Assembly: GCA_019614645.1 (NCBI GenBank)
Contig: JABWDB010000009.1
Coordinates: 10,707,501-10,771,500 of the forward strand
DNA: 64,000 bases
Direction of reading: 5' to 3'
Source: Stratiolaelaps scimitus
Lineage: Eukaryota > Arthropoda > Arachnida > Mesostigmata > Laelapidae
Under the pieces are notes generated by a model, which was not told the origin of the DNA, did not search any database, and worked only from the letters and a program-made list of their open reading frames with translations. Position 1 is the stretch's first letter; the number at the start of each line of letters is the position of its first letter. The position numbers were made by a program, and so were the translations under genes. Below, piece by piece: positions 1-12,179 of the stretch.

Positions 1-2600
1 GCAATGAGAAGCTGTTTCTTACCACCAGGAGAGTTAGTAGAACTCCCTTAGTTCCCCCCTATATTCGCTTCGTTTGGAAGCAAGACCCTCGAAGTATGTG
101 GGGTGTACGTGTATCTTTCTTTGCTTTTGACACTCTGTGTCCCCTCCAACTGTTTTAGGAGTGAGAATGACAACGAACCAGCGGAGGGGAAATGAAGGGA
201 TAACGCGAGTTTCGCCGGCAATCGGATAATTCGAAACTGCTTGTTTCTCAGTCGTTCATGTCACGTCTCGATACTTTTTCATGTGCAGCAGCAGTTGCCT
301 GACTGGCCGCTGCGTTTTGTCTGCCATGCGCCAACTTTGCGGTATTTAAATTGATTTGTGCTCGTCTAGTCCAAGTGGACTCGGTTCTAGCCCATAACGA
401 AAACCCTAAGCTTCAGTTGGTGGTTTAGACACGCGTCATCGCAAACCACGAAAGAAATACATTAACTTGGTGTCACATCCTGTACATAGCTATACCAATC
501 CCTATGTACTATAGCCTCTAAAGGTCCAGTAATTATTTGCTATTAATTTCCGCATCACAGGCTTGCCCACCGAGTAAACAGTACTGGAACAACCACCATC
601 ATTTTACTGGGCTTTTTCCTGTTAAGTTCGCACCTTAGCTGGCAGATAGGAATTACACCGCACTATAAACATGAGCTCAGCCTTTGTAGATGTACGTTGC
701 ATAAGACCACCTTTCTCCTTCTGAAAAAGCTAATGAAGCACCTTTAGACATCACCATCATCAAGTAATAGCCATTCCAGCTCGAGTTACATGTAGCAGTA
801 GAAGTGGTAGCGGTAGAAGTTGGTGGAGCACTGTCCCGGGACAGGACCTCATGACTTTTCTCCTTTCGACAAGAGGAGACGGTTGCTTCGTCGGAAGAGG
901 ATTGGCTTGGTGCAAGCGATGGTGATAGTGATGGACGTAGCCTAAAGCCGCTGCTTGGCCAAAAAGAGAAACGACAACACACGCACCTCACATCGCCCGT
1001 GTTCACATAGACCCTTCCACACTGACACACATACGTCCAATCAGCTATATTCCGGAAAGGAACGCTAGACCTTCCTTCACGGCGAGGCGGCCGACGTTAC
1101 CTATCCTTCCAGCGATGGTCGCTGGTCCCTTGAGGATGACTGAGCTGCTACTCCTCCATGGCTCATGATGAACTCCTTGTCCTCCTCCAGCCTCACTTGA
1201 TGAAGTCCTTGTTCTTTATTCACGCAGCCACTCCCCACGCCTTTTGCCAGTCACCAGCCTCTCGGTCGGCGTGTTCGGCCATCCGGTCGCCACGATAGGC
1301 GAAAGGCTCTTCTCACCGACCAAACAGCGCCTCTGCCGCCAGGGCGTCCCCGAGGTGTCGCCGCTTCATTTTCTGCCTTCACAGCTCGTTCACCTCCACC
1401 TCCCGCTTGCACCCATGTTCACGACGCGGTCTCGGGATCGGTGAGGGGGCACTGGTCCAGGGGTTGGAAATGAGCACCGCTCGGCGGCCGTCAGTGGCAC
1501 AACCCTTGGGACCTCCGGCACACACGGGCCCAGAAGTTCCCCGTTTTGCTGCTCTTGCTCCGAGCTTAACTAACAGCTACCCCCACTCGCACACAGTTTC
1601 CCGACTATGCGAAGGACATAACGCTAAGTCAATTGTGGAAAAAGAACGAGGGTATCATCGTCGAGGATACCTGGAGGAGACTCTCCGCTGCCCGATGGCA
1701 TGGTCACGTTCGCGCGATATTCTGCTATTATAGTACAATATACCATGTTTGAGAGATTTGTTATATTGGCCGATTTTTGTTGTGGATACCCATGGAAGTT
1801 GGCAAGAGTTGCATTCTCGTAAAGGCCCCCATCTATGACGATCATCCACTGTTTTTCATGGCAGTGAGTGGCGCTTCTGGAGCTCCTATAGTAGACAATG
1901 AAGTATGGGCAAGCATGCAATCGTTTTAGAACAAATGCTGGGTGGAATATTAAGTAAACCGACTATAAGAATTATGAGAATATAACTTTGATTAAGAAGA
2001 TTCGTTCATTCATTCAAGATGGTTACCGAATTCTAATTACAAAAGACTAACAGGTCGCCGTCGAGTTCAAAGCCATACCTGAATAGCAACCCCATGGGAC
2101 ATTACTCTCGGCTCAAGTCGCTCTTCATTGTTCCAAACGCATGTCAATGTTCCCTTCCAAGCGTCTCCTGATTGACACTGGATCGGTATATTCCCCTGGC
2201 GTAGGACTCCCAATTCGAAATATATCCCACTCTTCTCATCTATACCATCCCTCACTCAAACATCGACGTTTGAAGACCCCAATAGCTCTAAATCCTGATA
2301 TCTTGAAAGTGACAGCTGCTTGTAAACGTTCTGCAATGGGATCGTTGTTTTGTTACTGGCCTCATTTCTTCATCGAGGAAACAACTGTAACATTGGAGTA
2401 GAATAAATCACCACTCGGTCTAACCACGAATCAAATTCATCGTTCACAATGCCACATTAGTTCCTGATAGGCGATGCATATGGTAGATCATCTTTGTTAC
2501 CAGATCAACGTTAATTAGAAATGGAAATAGCACCCAAACAAATAACATAGGTCAAATAGTCAGGGAAAATATAATTTTAGGCAAATGTAAATATTTGAAA
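1..2600. other. AT-rich stretch without a recognisable gene
   Basis: I read both strands and saw no domain, splice-consistent exon pair or repeat family. Open frames here are below about 120 codons, overlap on both strands and carry no motif. The 780-1110 part is somewhat richer in GC, but its minus-strand frame is serine-rich and looks like chance. Confidence 0.5.
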
Positions 2601-2612
2601 TAAAATTGCTAC

Positions 2613-2676
2613 ATATTGTAGATCAAATACATTATATATATATATATACGTACACAATGTATCTGATCTACAATAT
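2613..2676. ncRNA. Candidate miRNA-like hairpin
   Basis: Two 21-nt arms, 2613-2633 and 2656-2676, are reverse complements of each other with one mismatch, separated by a 22-nt AT-rich loop. Beyond the arms pairing stops at once, so the stem is one sharply bounded unit. Arm and loop sizes fit a short metazoan pre-miRNA, but a small palindromic MITE or a fold-back next to a (TA)n tract would look the same. The strand cannot be chosen from the sequence because the hairpin is nearly symmetric. No known miRNA seed was recognised. Confidence 0.35.
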
Positions 2677-2846
2677 TATGACCCACACTTTTTAACTTTC
2701 ACTATTGATAGAAAACATTAGTATAATAATATATACGTCTGGGGAATCGCGAAGGTTATTCATAGAAACGAGGAATATAATCTCTCAATATAAATGCTGT
2801 TTTACATATTATAATACATGTGCCAAAGTGATGGGCTAAGACCACA

Positions 2847-2847
<1 letters not shown>

Positions 2848-2885
<38 letters not shown>

Positions 2886-2910
2886 GGAAGAGAGAGAGAT
2901 AGAGAGAGAC
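2848..2910. repeat. (TA)n followed by (GA)n microsatellite
   Basis: An alternating TA run of nearly 40 bp continues directly into a GA-rich run with a few interruptions. Confidence 0.9.
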
Positions 2911-3039
2911 GTCTTAGAGATATTCCACCGCAGATCATCGGGAGAACCTCCGATCAAACGTAGCTTGGTTAGTTGTGCAGCGGCTCTCAAACGACACCAC
3001 CGTGGAACGAGGGAAATATTCGTGAAAAATCATTTGCCC

Positions 3040-5340
3040 CAGGCGATATACCCAGTGAATGACGCCGGCGCCTCTCTCTTCCCGCTGGCTGCTGTGGGTT
3101 TCTCACGAGCATAGCAAAGCCAGGGTGTCAGAGCAGTGTCGGCCTGTCGTAGGTGTCATTCAGCGTTGCTCGTTCCCGAACAACCAATGGTGCGATGCGG
3201 TTCGCCAGAGCCGCTTTCCCGGTTGCGACCATCGCCGCTGCCAGAACTGCCACCGTCGCGAACATCACGGAGGCCGGAGAGCTTGCTCTGCTCCGAGGAG
3301 CGTTGCGCCGGCCGCGGCCGCCGTAACTGAAGGTCGCTGGCGTTTCGAAGGCTGCTACTGGAGACTCGAAAGCTGCTCGGCGGACAACGCAGCAGCAGCA
3401 GCATCAGCAGCAGCAAAACGGGGCGGTACGAACGGACGGGCGACGTGGGACAAGGCAGTCAGCGACCGTGTTCATTTTTCCCGCCCTTCGGAGACGCCCG
3501 GTACCAGACCACCTCGAAAAAGGAGCAGTGGCATCGCTATAGCAACGTGGCCCAGCGGGACCGGCAGGCAGGCAGGCAGCGCTGGGTGGGTAGCAAGAAG
3601 ACTCGGCGACGACGGGAGCGGCAGGTTCGCGCTTCGCTTCGCCTCAGTGGCGTCAGCTGACTGGAAGAAAGAGGAGAGGAGGAAAAAACTGCAAAACTGC
3701 AAACTGAACTGATGCCACTGGGGAAATATGATGAGCTAGGGACGGGATGGCCGACAAAGTGGGTAAGAGTAGGGTACGAAAGAAGGGACGGCTAGTGGCC
3801 CTGGAGGGAGGGATATTTGGGTAAACTCGCCACCGCGAGTGGGGCATTGCTGCTGTGGCCGAGAGATGGGGCTAGACAGTGAAGTCGGTGAACAGCGCGA
3901 GTGAGCGAGGACGGACACGCCACTAGCGGTATCGCTAGTGAAGAATCAACCTAGCGCGATCCTCACAGAAGCAGAGGCGGCAGAGGCCGAGTTGAGCGGG
4001 ACAGGCAGCGGCAGCAGCAAAATGAGGCAAATGTGAAAGTGGCGGATGAAGGGAACGAAAAAGAGCTCTGAAGGATACGTTACCGTGGTGGTGGTGGTGG
4101 TGGTGGCGCTGCCGGAACGACGGTAAGAAAGTCAAATTATTCGCTCAGCGATCCCCTGGGACAACGTCAGCGCCGTACAAGGCGCGAGAACGCTCCCGGT
4201 ACTAGGCAGCCAGCCAGTCGGGCGTGCGGGCGATCGGAGTGGCGGCCTGCAGCGTCCGTTCATGGAAAGCAGCGAAATGGCTAGCTAAAGAGATAGAGAG
4301 ATGACTGGGCATGGGCTGGCTGCCGCTGCCACCTCTCGCTGGCCTAGTCGCATGAGCAACGGAGGGGGGGGGCGATGGGGAGAGAGTAGTGGGTGATAGG
4401 GAGAAAAAATGGGTAGAGAACACAGGGGGAGCGTGAGCCAAAGGGGCCATGACCCCTCCAGAAACTCCATTCGCCAGTCTCTCCTTAGTTCGTAGCCCTC
4501 AATGGATCGCGATTCGATTCAACTTCCGTCAAGTACAACGCCTTGACTCAGGGTAAATAGCAGCGGCAGAGGCGGCGGCGGCGGCTGCTGCTGCTGCTAT
4601 GTACCAACAGGAGTGCTACCCGATATCTTTGACCCTTCTTGGAAAGCCAGAGCAGAGGCCAAGCAGGGGTGATCCTAACCCCAGAGGCCATTATGACTCG
4701 TGCACCATGGAACAAAACGTGCAGGCAAGCAGACACGCAACGAGGCAGGGCGGCCTGTAGAAACGGTGTGGGGCATTTGATTCCAGTGGAATGGCGCTCC
4801 TGGCTACAAATGGCCCAAAATGATCCCCCAGTGAAAAACGATGAGACGAGGAAATAGTCGAGGAAAATGACTCTTCCTGGTTGGTTCGTTGACTGGCTGG
4901 TCCTGTTTCGTTAGCCACGAACGGAGTCCACTACCGGGCAGCGAGATCGGTGGTCTCTGTCCAGTGGGTCGCTAAGAAGTTTGCCCCCGGCTGACAGCGC
5001 CAGCTCATCAGTGACGAGTGGTGGCCGGCCTCCAACGATCAAACCGCGAACACTGCCGCGTAGCGTTCCCGGGTCGGTTCGCCCAATGCGTTCGTAATTA
5101 ATTTCCTCATCAGGCGATCCCTCTCGATGGCCATTCATTTTCACTCCTTGAGAACATTACACGCACTCACACACAAAACACTACGTCGATTACGACACGA
5201 AGGCCGAAGGAGGAGAGCCATCCCACCATCCAATGGGCGATTGGGGGGTGAAGATCCAATGGCACAGGCAGCGGCATCACGAGCAAACGTGACTTCGAGC
5301 TGGAGACTATCACTATAACCCAAGGGACGATTAAGCTGGC
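3040..5340. promoter_or_regulatory. GC-rich island, possible promoter/5'-UTR region
   Basis: GC and CpG rise sharply against the AT-rich flanks, with runs of GCA, GGT (4082-4106) and GGC repeats. Long overlapping frames are open on both strands; the longest is plus 3059-3712, 217 codons, ATG start. This is expected where stop codons are rare, and the translations are low-complexity Arg, Ser and Ala. A possible splice donor lies near 4121 (ACG/GTAAGA). I read this as regulatory or 5'-UTR DNA rather than a coding exon, but the plus-strand frame cannot be excluded. Confidence 0.3.
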
Positions 5341-6560
5341 GTTTTTCTCTTTTTTGCGTCCCATGGCGATAGTCACCTATTTTTTAGGTAACGACCATTC
5401 GAGTCCGAAGCAAGAGAGATGCATAATTTGAACTTTTTTTTTCTTCTATAGTTATTGTCGATTAGTGTCAAAGATGGAGTTAAAAATGATGGTGAACATT
5501 AACCTATTGTCCTTAAAAAGACAAAATATTGTAACGTATTGTTCATTGAGCACGGTCAATTGCGTTCCATCATGACTGTTGGTATAGGCCGATCTATTTG
5601 ACGCAACGAAGTCAAGCAGAAAGGCCGGGTAGAAATATAGCTGGCAAGCTTTTCTTACTTGACATGGTTATATTTGGTGCAAGAGGAACAGCATCGCAAA
5701 AAGCTCACAACTATATTCCATTCCTGAACTGAGGTAGAGCAATCTTTTGAAATAGTATAAGCTCTTCTTATCCGTTACCTTTGACCAGCGTGTATATACT
5801 GGCTACCCGTCATACATCCAAAATGGTCCCACCGCTACACGGGCAATTGACCTTTAGGGGATATTGGTGCTGGCAGGCTTTCACTCGTCTAAAAGTGCGG
5901 ACAAAACCATAACAACACTTTAATCTGACCGTGTTTCGGGGTTTTAAAGCCTTTCTCAAATGTCCATCTCCTCCTCAATTACGACCTTTCTATCCATCAC
6001 AGGGCCATGTCATGAAAATATTCCAACGGCAGGGTTTCATGTCATGACACTCACAGTCTAAAAATCACTCAATTCGTTTGCGATGCGAGCACGGGACAAT
6101 TTCCTTAGGCTCAAAGATATGTTCTTTTTTAAACAGTTCTTTCATCAAGAGCCAAATTCTCAAATGTTCACTCATTGAACCTGCCGCGAGCACCGAACGG
6201 TACCGATTTTAGCGTGGCATCTCTCAAGCATCGCCGTCATCGTAATTTAGCTGTACCCAGCCAGTTTGTCGGCCAAGGACACGTGTTCGGTGCAGGAACA
6301 CACATCCGAACCCACCTATTCATCCGTCTACATGAGCACTGAAACAGACACTAACAAGACACACTCGCTCCGATGCTCGTTTCCTTGGGTCAACCCGATG
6401 TGACGCGTACGATCTAATAGGTGTCATCCAATATTTCTTTGAGGGGGTGGAGGGGACTGGACGGATTCTAATAGAATCGGTGTCGCAGCGTCTTTCAAAA
6501 GCAATAACTTTTTCATTTCCGCATGCGCGCTGGATCTGTGGACCATTAGACGTTTATCCA
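5340..6560. other. AT-rich spacer without a recognisable gene
   Basis: No ORF of 60 codons or more starts inside this stretch, and I recognise no motif. Around 6005-6055 there are short direct and inverted repeats built on a CATGTCATGA core. Confidence 0.5.
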
Positions 6561-7930
6561 TCACTCAACGAACGTACGAACCAACGAACGAACGGTGGGT
6601 CAACGAGACGAAGCGACGGGATGTGAACGGAAGAGTCGTCATCTTAACGAGACGACCGACTGCGTCTCCCCTTCGCTTGGCTCCTCCCTCTTGGCGTTCC
6701 ACTCCGCTATTTCGTTTCCAGTCCCTTCGTACCGTCGTCTCTCGTTCGGTTCGTTCTCGTGCGTCGCGCCGCACGAGTAGAAACTGCCGCCGCTGCCGCC
6801 GCGGAAGTTGCCGCCACCACCACGACGACGATCAGGACCATGCCGTCCGACGTTCCCGCCACCGTCATCGTCGTCGCTGTCAGGGAGTCAGGAACATCGC
6901 TGGCAGGCCGCGAAGCCAGAGAGAACGAAGCCACTCCATCTGTCAGAACATCCAACCAACCGCGAAGCAAACGAACCGGCGAGCAGGCTAGGCCCAGAGA
7001 GACCACTGGGTGGAAAAGCGTGGAAGAAGACGAGGAGAGGCCAGAGACGACGCATGTCCCTCCTACCCCCGCCGCCACGAGGTCATCAGGGAGCCGCTAG
7101 TCTAGTAGTATACGATGGGGTAGAACGGGACAGTCGGTATGGTAGGCAGTCGAAGGGGCCAGGTCGGAGCAAAGCAAACCGACAGACCGACAGTTCGGCC
7201 GTTGCTGGTAGGGGTCCAGGCCGCCCCGGCGGGGACCACGCGCAGCGTGGGCCACCAGAGGACGAATGGGAAAAGGGAAGAAGGAAGGGAGGCAGGGGCA
7301 TTAGGACGTCATCTTCTGCTCCTTCATCGCCCACCACTACCGCCATACCTCTGTGTGTCGGAGGTCACGGATGGCATTTGTCATCGAGCAGCCCGAGACG
7401 AGTAGCTAGAGATAGAGGGCAAACGTGAACTAGGGAAGAGGCCAGCGGCAGAACAGGGCGGCCACCCCTGTTGGTGGTCCCGCCGCCGGCGGGACACAGC
7501 TCAATGGCCAGACTCTGGGGGTTTCGAGAGTACTCGGTTGCTTCCTCGCGATGTGCGATAGCCTTCTTCCAAAGCTACTAGGGCTTTTGTCACTGTGACC
7601 GAGCACAACTCAGTACCACGTCGACGATGACGACAAAGGACAACGAAGGCTACCCCTGCCTGCTTTTCTCGACTTCCACTGACTACGCTGGAACCCTTCT
7701 GTTTGCCGTTCGCAGTTTCAAGAGGGAGTTCCCTGGCCACACGGAACCCACCCGCCCATCAAGGCTTCCATTACCCGAAACCCGCTAGATCGCCTCTGTC
7801 GGTAGCGCGTCTCCGAACCGCGAGAACGAGAGGAGAGCGCGAGAAAGCTCGTCGAGCAGGCGGGTGTTACCGCCCCCAGCCCACTGGTTCTCTCGCTTTG
7901 GCGAGGAGCAAGAGGGTTGTGGCAAGATGA
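6560..7930. promoter_or_regulatory. GC-rich island, possible promoter/5'-UTR region
   Basis: The stretch is CpG-rich with CCG, CCA and GAC triplet runs. Three frames are open on the plus strand over the same DNA (for example 6808-7428, 206 codons) and others on the minus strand. Their products are low-complexity Arg, Pro and Ser without a recognisable domain. Simultaneous openness in several frames argues that composition, not selection, keeps them open. Confidence 0.3.
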
Positions 7931-10900
7931 GTAGAGTTGGGAATCACTTTTCAGTTACCATTTATTTTCCCTGCATTCCCCCCCCACGCCCCGTTCAACA
8001 CTTGTATATTTCCCTTGGATTGTCTTTCTGCTCTCTCGTCCGCAGCTGCTGCTGGAAAGGTCAAAAAGAGGGTCACGCAAATGACACACGTTGGCCGCAG
8101 TAGCATCAGTATCGTGTGCACCAAAGATCTACAGAAAATATGATAGGAAAGGAAGAATACGTTGGTGGTGCTTTTTCCGAGTTTTTCTTGTCGACGATTT
8201 CATTGAGATTTTGGAAGCGTTACTGAAGTATGTATATGTGTGCGCGTATACTGGATGCAATCGCGCCCACCAGTGTCTGTCATGAGAGAGGTATAATAAT
8301 ATTCGGCGTTGGCTCGGCCCCCAGAGGTATCATAGAACGCGAATACGCCTTTATTCTCATAAAGGGGAACTTGTATTTTACATAAGGTTCATATGAAAAA
8401 CGTGAATGAAAGATAACAATAATAGCAGCACTTAAGCGTTTAGCCAGCAGTGGACACACCGAGATGTGCTATTCTTACTCTATCTGGGAGGGTTAAGTAA
8501 ACACTAGAAAATACAATGTTTACGGATCAGGTACGTAACTATGACTACGTAATGGGGGGAAACACATGGTACAAATATATTTTGGGGAACCTTCACAACA
8601 GCGAAACTTACACTAAAACAGCCTATAACTTTACAGATCCCTCCCCGGTACAGGTGCCGTTCTGTGGTTAAATCTTGATGTAGTGGGTCATGGTAGTTAA
8701 AACTGGAAAGTTAGATCAACATAGCAATTAATTTATTACCGGATCCCCGCTCAGTTCAGTATTGGCAACGAAATGAATAATCCAGTTACTGCAGATAAGC
8801 AAACTTAGAAAATTAAATTAGAGAGACCAAACCATAGGTGAACTGTGCATATATTAAATGTCATGCAGTGCATGGAGGCGTTAGAATATCTGTAATTCTC
8901 TCAACCTATTATTGTAGTTCTAAGGGAAGTAGGCAACTTGAGTGTCCTTTTTGAGCGTTGCTCCCAGGGGGGGCTGCAAGTGCAACTGTGGCACTTATCT
9001 CTCTGGCGTCAATCCGTCGTGGAACTGTGAGAACAAACGAACGAACATACAACGAGCCAACGCCGCTCCCCTGCGGTCTCGAAAGGTAATGCCAACCTTG
9101 TGGAGTAACTCCGCAGAACCTGGGTTACTGGTACGTGCATGTAGCAGTTTAGGCTTCAGGGCTTTGAGTCCAACACAGGTCTATGGTCGCGACGGAATCC
9201 ACCGCCGAGTGCTCTAAAGGACTAAACGGTAGTTCAGCGCTAAAGGCTGCACATACATCTACGTGTCCGGCACCTTTTGCGATATTTGCGCCTTTTGTGC
9301 CATCATTCCCCGAGGGAGCAGCAAAGCGTAGTCCTCCCTCAATCGGCCGCCTCTCGACTTCAGCTCTTCCATATATAAGTTGCGACATTTGCCTTCATAC
9401 CTCATAGACGAAGAGTGTGAAGTACAGCGCTGAAGTTGTAGGGTTGTTAGGGTCGTTAACGGACTCGCATGTTAAGCTCCCACTGGGGAGAGCAGCTAAT
9501 TATGACAGCCGTGATAGACGAAAGGAAGGGAAAATGGTGTTCCAACATCTCGCTTAGTTACATTGCGTGTAGAAGTATGCTAACAGTTACCTTGGTTTGG
9601 TTTTGGAAGTCGAAATCTAGATAACTCCAACGCGTCGGCGCCAAAACATATGCCTAAAAATTATAAAAAATATGCCTAGAGAAGGATGCGGCTTCGGTTG
9701 TCTCTGGAGCTAGAATGGAGCCAAGCTCGTATTTGTTAGACAACCAGTATAGGTCTCAAATTCACACAAAAACAACCAAACAGTTCAGATCTGATTACCG
9801 AGTGGTTGACTATGATTGAGGTTGTTCAAAATAAATTTTTGAGATGCCAACGTGCTCACTAGCTATAGATCTGCCGCCGATTTCCACCATCTTATGTAGA
9901 CAGAACATTGCTGCTCTAAAACAAATCAAGTTGCGTGTAAACATCAGCGATCACTGCTTTGACATAACGATATGGCGTACAACAATTGGGAACAGCAGCC
10001 CTATCAGTCCTAAAGCTACAACTCGAACTGAACTCATCGATATTGTAGACTCTCTCTCTATATATATATATATATTTGCTTTTCGAAGAGGATGTTAAGG
10101 GCAAACTATCATACTTTAATCCTCCTTTCAAGGAAGGGTGGTAAATAACAGTGGGAATCGTAAATTACTACACACATGTTCCAAACCTACATTTCATATA
10201 TCATATAGCACACTGCATGCATCGTATGTGATGTCTGGAGTTATCGCTATCGGAAGGCTTCCGAAGCCTCATGTCACGCAAACGGTGCTGAACCGATAAT
10301 ACTGCTCAATTAATGGGCGCCTCAACGATGGAATTTCCGAACACTCATACTGTGCGCACACTCATATAGCGCTCACTCTATCTGCACATTCGGCTGATCT
10401 TGGTGAAAAGAACTGCCTGCCTTCACCTCGATAATATCGCCGTGGGTCGCGGCCGTCATCAAATCACAGCTTCACGCTTTTGTTAATTGCCCGACTGAGG
10501 TTCTGAGGCGCACCCCAAATGAATCAATGTTCTGCCTGGTCACAATTTTACTATTCGTAAAATATGTGGATTTTTATATTCGAAAATGTAGAAATACATC
10601 TGGTCCAGCTGGAAGCAGCTATATGATACATACACAATGCATATTATTGACTCAATGTAATTACATCACTATATTAAGTAGGCCTTGTATACTGTGACTA
10701 TATTAAGTGTATCATATATATGGCTTCATCCAGATATCTCCTCCATGGCAAGGCAAGATTCCACGCAAACAAAGCATTTAATTTACATGGTCTACTTCAG
10801 TGCACGTGCATGGATTACCTCACTACTGCGTGGATTATTCACGTTTACCTACAAGACACTGACATAGCAGCATTTAGTAGACTGTAGTACAATTCAAGAT

Positions 10901-11680
10901 TGGGCAGTAAGAGAGAGAGACAGTCAAGATTGGGGTAGATACTAAAGTCACGAGACATGACCGCGTGGTCTACGACACAGGCACGCGTGGACATAAAAGA
11001 CACGAGTTTGGTGGTCGGTTGCTCAGGGTTCCTTCTCGGCAAATGTGTGATTTTTCCCCTCCTCTATGCGCACTCATTGCGACATGCTTATGCTTAATTT
11101 CACTATAGTGTATGTTACGCAATGTAACAAAAAGAACCATTTTTTCAATGCTCTCATACCTACTGCTCGGATACTAGAAATCCGCATATGTAGAGTGGAG
11201 CCCTCCCAAGAGAACACTTTTACGAGCGCTCGTTGGGCGGTAACAACACTTGTGATCAGCAGCTTGCGTCTTGGTTTCTGCTATTCAGCGTCATGGCTTC
11301 GAGCCTTTTCTCATTGGACATATGAACAGCTAGCTAATCTTGGGTTAGGGCAATGAACTGTGGGAGAAATTGCCGGTGGCAGTCAACAAGGCGCCAGCCA
11401 TCATCTTCACCCGCACCCCGAACTAACAACAAGATGTGTGCTGCCGAGGACGGGCAGTTATCTGGAGACCTTTGCAGAGAATCTTCACGAGTGTCTATGC
11501 ACAGTTAGGATTGAGATAGATTTTCGTTGTACATTGAGCCGCCGGCGGTGGGTAGTTTCGGTACTACCCATCTCTCCTATAGCCCCACTTATTCACTGTA
11601 ACAAATTAGAACAATCGAAGGTAGAAGATCGAGCTCTTCCGACGTGGCTACGACAACGTATAGCAACAGCTCCAATCTAG
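7930..11680. other. Gene-poor stretch
   Basis: Only short frames are present. A TATATAAG box on the plus strand lies near 9371, but no convincing coding start follows it. A CT/TA microsatellite lies at about 10050-10076. Nothing else is recognised. Confidence 0.5.
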
Positions 11681-11683
11681 GAT

Positions 11684-11797
11684 AATTGATAATAATAATT
11701 AATAATAATAATAAAAATAATATAATAATAATAATAATAATATAATAATAATAATAATAATAATAATTATAATAATAATAATAATAATAATAATAAA
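11684..11797. repeat. (AAT)n microsatellite
   Basis: More than 100 bp of imperfect AAT/TAA repeat on the plus strand. It lies on the 3' side of a tRNA-like sequence read on the minus strand (12108-12168), so it could be the simple-repeat tail of a retroposon of about 480 bp. Confidence 0.9.
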
Positions 11798-12107
11798 CCT
11801 AGAGTAAATCCGCGCATTACTATGACCCAGCCTTCTATTTTACAAGCAGAGGGGAGTGTCAGAAAGGTCACGACCTCGTGCCTGAATACAAATCGGGATT
11901 TCCCGATTGGGTGTGGACCCTGAGCGCGAATGAACTTTCTGGTTGAAGGAGTGCTGAACTAACAACCCCTATGATGGTGGGGCGGATCTTAAGCAGTAGA
12001 ACTACTGCGTTGTAGAGTGCTCCTCTAAGCTACCTACTTATGTTGCGCTCATAGATCGTGCTACTGCTGAAGATCTGCCGTTTCACCTATGGCGAGCATC
12101 CAACCGA

Positions 12108-12168
12108 GGAATCGACTCGCGATCTTCCCCGTCCCGAGGTCAAAGACTTCAGCGTCACCCACTGGGTA
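12108..12168 (-). repeat. tRNA-like sequence, possible SINE head
   Basis: Read on the minus strand, an A-box-like element (CAGTGGGTGACGC) is followed at tRNA-like spacing by a B-box-like element (GAGTCGATTCC) ending at 12108. The intervening arms do not form a full cloverleaf, so it is not a working tRNA gene. Downstream on the same strand about 400 bp lead into the (AAT)n tract at 11684-11797, as in a tRNA-derived SINE with a simple-repeat tail. Boundaries are uncertain and no second copy was found in the window. Confidence 0.3.
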
Positions 12169-12179
12169 GTGCCTACGGT

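Noticed and set aside
9369..9410. TATATAAG box on the plus strand as promoter of a gene
   Set aside because: No convincing coding start, signal peptide or splice donor follows within 300 bp, so the box alone does not support a gene.
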